A stretch of DNA of 64,000 nt from an uncultured Clostridium sp. (GTDB lineage Bacteria > Bacillota > Clostridia > TANB77 > CAG-508), in assembly GCA_947073285.1 (NCBI GenBank), contig CAMTJT010000010.1, positions 1-64,000 of the forward strand. Direction: 5' to 3'. Below are positions 55,319-61,490 of the stretch, piece by piece (positions within the stretch are counted from its first letter, which is position 1; each line of letters opens with the position of its first letter). The translations under genes were made by a program, and so were the position numbers. A model generated the notes under the pieces. The model was not told the origin of the DNA. It made no database searches and saw only the letters and a list, made by a program, of their open reading frames with translations.

Positions 55319-55976
55319 CTAAATTTCTTGTGCTTGACACACAACTCTTTTTGCCCCTGTTGGGGTACATGTTACAATAGTAATTTTTCTTTTTCCATCA
55401 CTATTTTGATTATAACAATCTACATCTTTTGGTCCACACTCATATACACTAGTAACTTCATAGGTAACTTTTGCATTTGTTTGCCTATTAATCGTATATA
55501 ATGTATCTCCGCTTTTTGAGGGTATACAATTTTTTAAATTGCCATCCTCTATGACCAACAATACAGAAATTCCCTGGCGTATTTAATTCAGGTCCTGCGA
55601 TATGTCCAACTGATTTCTCTGTTAAAGCTGCATCTGCATAGCTATGTACTATGTCACATGTTAGATTGATTTTAGGTATTACCAGTCTCCCATCTACTTC
55701 ATATCCGCCAATTTTTTCAGGTATTGTAACATCTGAAACAATTTCATCTTTTTTCTCTTCTACCACATTGTTTTCTTCTTGCTCATTATTTTGTGTTTGC
55801 CTATTTTCTTCTGCTACTTGTAACTGACCAATATCCTTTAAACCAAGTAATGAATCACTAACCACTAAATAAATAATAGCAAGGATAATAATGCAGATTA
55901 GAATACCTATTATAATTTTGTTTCTTTTACTTTTTTGTCGTTTTTTAGCTCTTTTGCCTTCTGAATAAACTGCCAT
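55319..55976 (-). CDS. sortase, one CGG recoding site
   Basis: A 218-residue membrane-anchored transpeptidase with one CGG skip. N-terminal span (about residues 20-38), Glu/Asn-rich stalk, then the sortase barrel: catalytic His142 (NFCIVGHRGW), catalytic Cys203 (ITIVTCTPTG) and Arg210. This most resembles class D/E enzymes. Residue 156 is CGG (55511-55509), between His142 and Cys203. In frame the protein ends KKRRYIIYD and lacks the cysteine. Skipping the C gives KKGDTLYTINRQTNAKVTYEV, partly quoted. It probably anchors the cohesin protein encoded just downstream, and possibly the mobile-element adhesin with its TPKTG signal. Its own expression thus needs the same recoding as that adhesin. 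Confidence 0.92.
55509..55511 (-). other. CGG +1 recoding site 14 (sortase, Gly156)
   Basis: CGG after AAG, before A. Skipping gives GGA GAT ACA (GDT) and leads to the catalytic cysteine. The unshifted frame stops eight codons later. Confidence 0.93.
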
Positions 55977-56048
55977 TTCCTTTCTATAAAAAACTTCCCT
56001 CCCTTCTATTTGCCCTGTTTTTGGTTAGATTATTTTGGAATTTTTAAC

Positions 56049-56112
56049 CTGTTTCAGATTATCTGCGATTATTTTAATCCATTTCAGGTTAAATGTCAAT
56101 AACCTGAAACAG
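56049..56112. promoter_or_regulatory. operator-like repeats upstream of the second XRE gene
   Basis: AACCTGTTTCAG (from 56046), TTTCAGGTT (56082-56090) and AACCTGAAACAG (56101-56112). The first and third share the AACCTG half-site, and their cores CTGTTTCAG and CTGAAACAG are mutual reverse complements. They lie between the sortase and the XRE gene, 160-225 bp before its ATG. Confidence 0.5.
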
Positions 56113-56272
56113 AATATTTTAAAATTATTTTTACTATAGGGTATTTTGTATTGTATTTGCTAGTTAATACTACTACTTTAAGATTTCGGAAAGTTTTAAC
56201 AATTTTACTATTTCCTAATAAAAATTGGTTCTTTTGAAAATAATAAGGGAAAAAACTATATCAGGAGGAATT

Positions 56273-56494
56273 ATGTATAAAAGATTAAAAGAACTACGAG
56301 AAGACAAAGATTTAAATCAAACACAAATTGCTAAATATTTAAACATGTCACAAACAGGTTATTCTAAATATGAAACTGGCGAGAATGATATTCCTACCAA
56401 AATATTAATTGAACTTGCTAAGTTTTATCATACTTCTGTTGACTATTTGCTTGAATTAACAAATGACCCTACTCCATATAACTTAAAAAAATAA
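56273..56494 (+). CDS. small XRE-family regulator
   Basis: A 73-residue helix-turn-helix protein: MYKRLKELREDKDLNQTQIA, then YLNMSQTGYSKYETGENDIP and LAKFYHTSVDYLLEL. It is essentially one Cro/C1 domain. Ribosome site AGGAGG 6 nt before the ATG; an earlier frame-open start lacks one. Divergent from the sortase operon and preceded by AACCTG-type repeats, so it may autoregulate or control the surface locus. Ends at a long hairpin. Confidence 0.85.
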   Translation: MYKRLKELREDKDLNQTQIAKYLNMSQTGYSKYETGENDIPTKILIELAKFYHTSVDYLLELTNDPTPYNLKK

Positions 56495-56579
56495 AAAAGC
56501 CTACTATCTTTGAAGTGTTCCTTAATATTAGAAAATTGTAATATTGGGATACACTTCATTTCTTTTAGTAGGCTTTTTA
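56493..56579 (+). terminator. long composite hairpin after the XRE gene
   Basis: Outer stem AAAAAGCCTACTA / TAGTAGGCTTTTT; inner GAAGTGT / ACACTTC and AATATT / AATATT. About 85 nt fold on themselves. Strong terminator or a small folded RNA/MITE remnant. Confidence 0.7.
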
Positions 56580-56655
56580 GTCATTACTAACATACTAGTC
56601 AATTAATTTGAAACATCTTATTTTTTTACATAAATCAAGCGTTTTTTACTTTTTG

Positions 56656-56684
56656 TTGACATATTATGTAAAATGTGCTATAAT
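56656..56684 (+). promoter_or_regulatory. consensus sigma-70 promoter
   Basis: TTGACA, 17-bp spacer, TATAAT: an exact consensus match upstream of the GC-rich gene at 56735. Confidence 0.85.
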
Positions 56685-56734
56685 AAATTTATCTTAAAGG
56701 CCATACGGTCAAATATAATTGGGAGGCTTCTATC

Positions 56735-57160
56735 ATGATTAAGACAATCGATACTCGCATCATTAAGGTGGATGGTTATACCAAAGACGGGAAGATGAAC
56801 CTTTTCCTCGTTTTTGCTGGCACCACGGAAACCTACTACGTAAACCCCTGTCTCGGCTTTTGGTCTGACAACCCTCAGGACATGCAGGAAGTAGATTTGA
56901 TCAATCAGGTCCTTGGAAACATCGGTCCTCAGTGGTACAGCATGTTGCTTGGTCAGGAGGTACGGCTTATGGTCGACAGCGACTCTGCTGCCCGTAACGA
57001 GTTCTCTATCAAGACTCTGGCAGTCGGCCGCAAGGAAAACGATGAAAACGATGAAACGGAAAGCTTTGACGACGACCAGTTTGTCCTGCTGAACAGCGGA
57101 CTGCCGATTATGACTCATTCTGAGGCTTACCGGCACATCCTCCATCCGGGCATTGGGTAA
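56735..57160 (+). CDS. foreign-composition hypothetical protein with CGG as arginine
   Basis: A 141-residue acidic protein whose DNA is near 50% G+C, rich in C/G-ending codons (CTC, GAC, CAG, CTG), quite unlike all neighbours. It has a consensus promoter, ribosome site GGGAGG and a strong terminator, so it is a self-contained expression unit. Two in-frame CGG codons (56963-56965 and 57131-57133) must be read as ordinary arginine for the frame to stay open. Under the host's apparent rule, translation would slip at the first and end prematurely near 57070. It is therefore a recent import, DNA from another organism joined in assembly, or not usefully translated. No domain recognised. Confidence 0.7.
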   Translation: MIKTIDTRIIKVDGYTKDGKMNLFLVFAGTTETYYVNPCLGFWSDNPQDMQEVDLINQVLGNIGPQWYSMLLGQEVRLMVDSDSAARNEFSIKTLAVGRKENDENDETESFDDDQFVLLNSGLPIMTHSEAYRHILHPGIG

Positions 57161-57253
57161 TAACAACTTAAGCCCAACACATTAAAGCAAAAAAACTAAT
57201 AAAAGCAAAAACCTTAATTGAATAAACCGCACTAAAGAACAAGCACTTTTCCC

Positions 57254-57296
57254 AAACAAGAGGAGGTGAGTAATTGCCTCCTCTCAGTTTTGTTTA
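57254..57296 (+). terminator. terminator of the GC-rich gene
   Basis: GAGGAGG / CCTCCTC stem (57260-57283) with AACA.../...TTTTGTTT flanks. Confidence 0.8.
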
Positions 57297-57306
57297 TATA
57301 GATTAT

Positions 57307-57338
57307 GCTATCCTAAATTTGGTAGGATAGTTTTTTTA
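57307..57338. terminator. terminator between convergent genes
   Basis: CTATCCT / AGGATAG stem followed by seven Ts. Confidence 0.78.
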
Positions 57339-57383
57339 TTGTACAAGAAAACTTTTAAATTTATATATATGTAAATGAAACAC

Positions 57384-58178
57384 TTATGTTCCTGTACTTC
57401 TATATTTTTTTAATGCCCAATTCCACAACTTAATTGCAATAATCCATAAAGCAATAGCAATTATTGGTGACAAATACATCATATACGGAGTAAACCCTAA
57501 ATAGCTTGCTGTTGGATAGTAAGCAACAAATGCAAATGGCAATATAACTGTAATTAATACCTTTATCACCCCATTATATATACTAATAGGATATTGGGTA
57601 AAAGTATACATTCTAAAAAAAGACCATATTACTTCATTAGAACGATATGTCCAAAAAGAACTAATACTAAATATAGTGTTTAATGCTCCTATAATTGTTG
57701 CTCCAATTATTCCAAAAAACGCAATTTTTAAAATAAAAAATAAGGTAATTGGTATTTGAAGTTTTATTAACATAGCAATTGTAATTACAAAACCTAAAAT
57801 ACCATAACCAAAAGAAGTTACTTCTTTTGAGCCACCTATAATAGATAGTAATGGATGAACTGGTCTTAACAAAAATTTATCAAATTCTCCGTTTTTAATA
57901 TATTTAGGTCCTATATCATATAGCGCATCAAAACAAAAATCTGCAATGCCTACAGATATCATAGTAATTCCATATAATAATAAAATTTGATTAAAATCCC
58001 ACCCTGCTAAATTAGGTGTACTTTGAAATGCTATCCATATAAAAATTAGTTCTACTACTTGCATAAAAAATTGTGAAATCATTCCCACAATACAATCAAT
58101 TCTATAGATTAGCATTTCTTTTAAAGAAGCCATCATAAGCGAAAAATAAATTTCTATATTGTGTAATATTTTTACCAT
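57384..58178 (-). CDS. ABC-2 exporter permease (DUF990-like), second subunit
   Basis: A 264-residue integral membrane protein with about six spans and the family pattern of the ABC-2 type permeases formerly DUF990: GWDFNQILLLYGITMISVGIAD (partly quoted), then KYIKNGEFDKFLLRPVHPLL. It pairs with the permease at 58293 and the ATPase at 59078. Likely an exporter of unknown small molecule or lipid; substrate cannot be read from sequence. Confidence 0.88.
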   Translation of the reverse strand: MVKILHNIEIYFSLMMASLKEMLIYRIDCIVGMISQFFMQVVELIFIWIAFQSTPNLAGWDFNQILLLYGITMISVGIADFCFDALYDIGPKYIKNGEFDKFLLRPVHPLLSIIGGSKEVTSFGYGILGFVITIAMLIKLQIPITLFFILKIAFFGIIGATIIGALNTIFSISSFWTYRSNEVIWSFFRMYTFTQYPISIYNGVIKVLITVILPFAFVAYYPTASYLGFTPYMMYLSPIIAIALWIIAIKLWNWALKKYRSTGT

Positions 58179-58292
58179 TGTTTTTCCCCTATCTTGTACT
58201 TTTTCTAAATTTTAAATATCTCTATTTTATTCTATCTTTTTCTAAATTGCTCTTTTTACATTTTTAATCTGTATTTTTGATTTTTTACTCTT

Positions 58293-59084
58293 TTACCCAC
58301 CATTAATTGTAACCTTTTTAACTGCTTGGTGGAAAAAGACTTTTGTTAAAATATACAAAATAGCAATCCAAATTATTTGCTTTATTATAATTCCCCCTAT
58401 TTCTCCAATTGGTATTTGTCCTAAATATAAATAAATGGGAGTATATACAACTTCTTGAAATGGTAGGACATTAGCTACTACTTGAAACCACTCTGGAAAT
58501 AAATTAATTGGTGCTATCATTCCTGCAAAAATACAAATAATTGCTTTTTTTAAGATATTCATTCCCCAAATAGAGTTTGTATAAAAACCTGTTATCCCTA
58601 TTATCATTTGTAAAAAGTATAAAATAGGAATTCCTAGTAAAATAAGAATTATTCCTGCTAATAATGCTACCAAACTACTTGGCATTACCACTCCCCAAAT
58701 AATTGTACAAACAACAAATGTAGCTATTCCTACTTTTAATGCAAATCTCATCTCTCCAATGTATATACCAAAATAATATTGCAAATAGGAAACTGGGCTT
58801 AATAGTTCTCTTTGTATTTGACCATTTCTAATAGAATGTGCAATATCTTCATTTAGCCCCCATATAGCAATTGGTGCTAATGCAACTGACAAAATATAGT
58901 AAGTAATCATTTGAGAAATTGAAAATCCGCCTGCTGTTCCTGTTTGTGTATAAATTGCTTGCCACACACATATATAAACTACTACTTCTACAATTCTATT
59001 AAGTGTAAATAAGTAAAAATTAGATTTATAAATACCATATTCTTTTATATGCATTGTTCCTAATGCCATTAATTTTGCTAACAT
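58293..59084 (-). CDS. ABC-2 exporter permease, first subunit
   Basis: A 263-residue, six-span permease homologous in layout to its downstream partner: FSISQMITYYILSVALAPIAIW, then HSIRNGQIQRELLSPVSYLQYY, the cytoplasmic coupling segment. Its ATG overlaps the end of the ATPase gene by 7 nt, so the three are one operon. The two permeases would form a heterodimer. Confidence 0.9.
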   Translation of the reverse strand: MLAKLMALGTMHIKEYGIYKSNFYLFTLNRIVEVVVYICVWQAIYTQTGTAGGFSISQMITYYILSVALAPIAIWGLNEDIAHSIRNGQIQRELLSPVSYLQYYFGIYIGEMRFALKVGIATFVVCTIIWGVVMPSSLVALLAGIILILLGIPILYFLQMIIGITGFYTNSIWGMNILKKAIICIFAGMIAPINLFPEWFQVVANVLPFQEVVYTPIYLYLGQIPIGEIGGIIIKQIIWIAILYILTKVFFHQAVKKVTINGG

Positions 59085-60070
59085 ACCTTTTCTCCTTTGT
59101 ATATCTGTTTTAAAATGTCTTCTAATTCTAATTGCTTTGTGTTCATATCATTGATTACACAATATTTTGTTAATTCTTGCATAATTTGCATAATATTAAT
59201 TTTTTCATGAGAAAATCCTATTTTTAAACTTTTGTCATCTTCTTCTAATACTTCAAATTGCAAATTTGGTAAATTTGCAATTAATTCTACTGTTTTATGG
59301 CTTATTTTAAAATTTGCAATCATCTCTTTTCCATATTGTTCTTTAAATTTTTCTTTAGAACCATCATAAATAATATTTCCTTTGTCTAGCAATATAATAC
59401 GATTACACACGTCTTCTATATCTTTTAGGTCATGTGTTGTTAAAATAACAGTAGTTTTCTTTTCTTTATTAATATCTCTAATAAACTTACGTATTTTTTC
59501 TTTTACTAGTACATCTAAACCAATTGTTGGCTCATCTAAATAAACAATTTTGGGGTTATGTAAAAAAGTAAGTGCAATTTCACATCTCATTTTTTGTCCA
59601 AGGCTTAAATTTTTTACTTGTTTTTCTAGCAAATCCTCTAAATCTAAAATTTCAGTAAATGTTTTTAAGTTTTGGCGATATTCTCCTTCTGGAATTTCAT
59701 ATAACTTTTTAATAAGCCTAAAAGATTCTATCACTGGTAAATCCCACCATAGCTGTGTTTTTTGCCCAAATACTGCTCCTATTTTTTTATTATTTTCTAT
59801 TCTATTTTCATAAGGAACTAGTCCATCTATTATTACTTTTCCAGAAGTTGGTGTTAACAAGCCTGTTAGCATTTTAATGGTAGTGGATTTACCAGCTCCA
59901 TTCTCACCAATGTAGCCTACTAATTCTCCTTCTTGCACATTAAAATTGATAGAATTAACTGCTGTAAAAATTTTATATTTAGGATGTACTAAATTTTTAA
60001 AATAGCCTACTAGTCCACTTTCTTTTTCTATTACTTTATATTCTTTAGTCAAATTTTTTACTTCTATCAT
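59078..60070 (-). CDS. ABC transporter ATP-binding subunit
   Basis: A 330-residue ATPase: Walker A GENGAGKST (about residues 56-64), signature LSLGQKMR, Walker B IVYLDEPTIGLD, switch histidine TTHD. The family trait QKTQLWWDLP after Walker A matches ABC-2 exporters of the DUF990 group. Leads the three-gene exporter operon with site AAGGAG. Confidence 0.95.
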   Translation of the reverse strand: MIEVKNLTKEYKVIEKESGLVGYFKNLVHPKYKIFTAVNSINFNVQEGELVGYIGENGAGKSTTIKMLTGLLTPTSGKVIIDGLVPYENRIENNKKIGAVFGQKTQLWWDLPVIESFRLIKKLYEIPEGEYRQNLKTFTEILDLEDLLEKQVKNLSLGQKMRCEIALTFLHNPKIVYLDEPTIGLDVLVKEKIRKFIRDINKEKKTTVILTTHDLKDIEDVCNRIILLDKGNIIYDGSKEKFKEQYGKEMIANFKISHKTVELIANLPNLQFEVLEEDDKSLKIGFSHEKINIMQIMQELTKYCVINDMNTKQLELEDILKQIYKGEKVC

Positions 60071-60148
60071 TTGTTACTCCTTGCATCTTTTATTTTTCTA
60101 TTTAGTATTTCATTTTTCTTATTGTATTTGTATTTTTTATTGTACTTT

Positions 60149-61339
60149 TTATCTACTTACTTCTTGTTGCCCATTACATTGATATTTTCCATCTTTTATT
60201 ACAATTGGATTTTTAGGCTGGGTATTACTAATAAAAGCTCTTTTCCCTTTTCTTATTTCTATATCATATTCTTCTCCATCTGTCATCATTTCTGCAACTA
60301 TTTCATCTCCACTACAAATATAAACCGTTTCTTCTCCTGCTTTTTTTAAGCTATAGGTATGGTTATGATATTCAAAAGTGTTTTGTCTATTTTGCATTGC
60401 ACTCCATACTGTTTTTTCAAAGTTTTTAGCGTCTTTTGTTGGTATAATAATAGAGCCTCTTAGTTTAAAGTAGTTCATTTCATGTTCTTTTTTTACAGCA
60501 AAAACCGCTTCAGGTGCATCTTTTAAAGTTTTCCAATCTTTAAATTGTTGAATAGGATCTGCACCATCTTTTTCCATAACAGTTCCATCATCTTCTATTC
60601 TAATAAAGTGATGACCTCCATCTTCTTTTGCCCTATACAATACTAAATATTCATCTTCTTGTAACTTAGTATCTCCTAGTAAACGTACAAATGGAAAACT
60701 TTCTAATATGCTAGATACTTTTGCTTCAAAATCACCTTTGCTTGGAAATACACCTGTATCTATTTTTAAAGCATATCCTCCACAATTAATACTTTGATTA
60801 AAACGAATTTGTGAGTCTTCCTCTATTCTTCTTTTTAACAATTCATGTACTTCAAATAACTCTCCACTAATTAATTTAGCTAAGTAGGAATATTGCTTTG
60901 CAAATCGTTCATTCTCATTTGCTTCTTGTTGTAATACTAGCAATATTTTGCTTGGTTCTTCTCTAAGTTTTTCTAATAACACTCTTCTCATGAGAACCTG
61001 TATAACTGCCTCTTCTCCACCGCGATACCCAATATGCTCCATATACTCAATGTACTCTCTTTCTGCTTGTTCTAATTCTATTTTTTGTCGTAACTTCATA
61101 AGAGCTTCTGGGGTAGTTTCTTGGTCAAATTCATCATATAGCTTATATTCTTGTTCTTTACTTAATTCTGGTCTACTACGTACTATATAAATTGCATGCG
61201 CATTTGCTATACTTGCAATTTTATTTTCTTTTAAAGTCTCCTCTTCTATATCACAATAATATCTTCGCTCAAAATCTTTTTGTATACCTTCTATTATTTC
61301 TTGATGGACTCTTTCTTGTAATATTTTTTCAAATTCCAT
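60149..61339 (-). CDS. hypothetical protein with papain-like Cys/His motifs
   Basis: A 396-residue soluble protein. The N-terminal 165 residues are helical (EQAEREYIEYMEHIGYRGGEE, partly quoted). The middle domain has SINCGGYALKIDTGVFPSKG and, 60 residues later, AKEDGGHHFIRIEDDG: a cysteine followed by a histidine in strand context, as in papain-like cysteine hydrolases. The C-terminal third is beta-rich and may bind substrate. No family recognised with certainty. It stands alone between the exporter and addA. Confidence 0.65.
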   Translation of the reverse strand: MEFEKILQERVHQEIIEGIQKDFERRYYCDIEEETLKENKIASIANAHAIYIVRSRPELSKEQEYKLYDEFDQETTPEALMKLRQKIELEQAEREYIEYMEHIGYRGGEEAVIQVLMRRVLLEKLREEPSKILLVLQQEANENERFAKQYSYLAKLISGELFEVHELLKRRIEEDSQIRFNQSINCGGYALKIDTGVFPSKGDFEAKVSSILESFPFVRLLGDTKLQEDEYLVLYRAKEDGGHHFIRIEDDGTVMEKDGADPIQQFKDWKTLKDAPEAVFAVKKEHEMNYFKLRGSIIIPTKDAKNFEKTVWSAMQNRQNTFEYHNHTYSLKKAGEETVYICSGDEIVAEMMTDGEEYDIEIRKGKRAFISNTQPKNPIVIKDGKYQCNGQQEVSR

Positions 61340-61490
61340 AATTTTTATAAAAGCTAAATTAAAATTAACTTTTGCTCCTTTTTTAATATTTTTTATCTAT
61401 ACTCAGTAATATGACTATCCACTAATTACTTTAAAAGTTTGAATAATTCATATTTTACCTTTTCTATAAAATCTTTGTAGGCATTCAGCC
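61340..61490. other. gap between addA and the 396-aa gene
   Basis: About 150 bp of AT-rich DNA with no hairpin of note. The minus-strand T/A-rich end after addA may serve as a weak terminator. Confidence 0.4.

Noticed and set aside
426-55511. Frameshifts as sequencing or assembly errors
   Set aside because: Errors would fall in any codon phase, in homopolymers, and as both insertions and deletions. All 14 are an extra C directly before an in-phase Gly codon, and I found no frameshift of any other kind in the native genes. Read data could still overturn this.
426-55511. Genes broken by CGG regarded as pseudogenes
   Set aside because: Sequence on both sides of every site keeps coding quality, motifs and operon spacing. 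True decay would also show stops and other indels.
426-55511. CGG simply reassigned to another amino acid (triplet reassignment)
   Set aside because: A triplet reassignment would keep the frame. Here the zero frame is wrong after every site and the +1 frame is right.
56678-57166. Minus-strand open frame opposite the GC-rich gene
   Set aside because: No ribosome site or promoter in that direction; the plus-strand gene has promoter, site and terminator. Open frames on both strands are common in GC-richer DNA.
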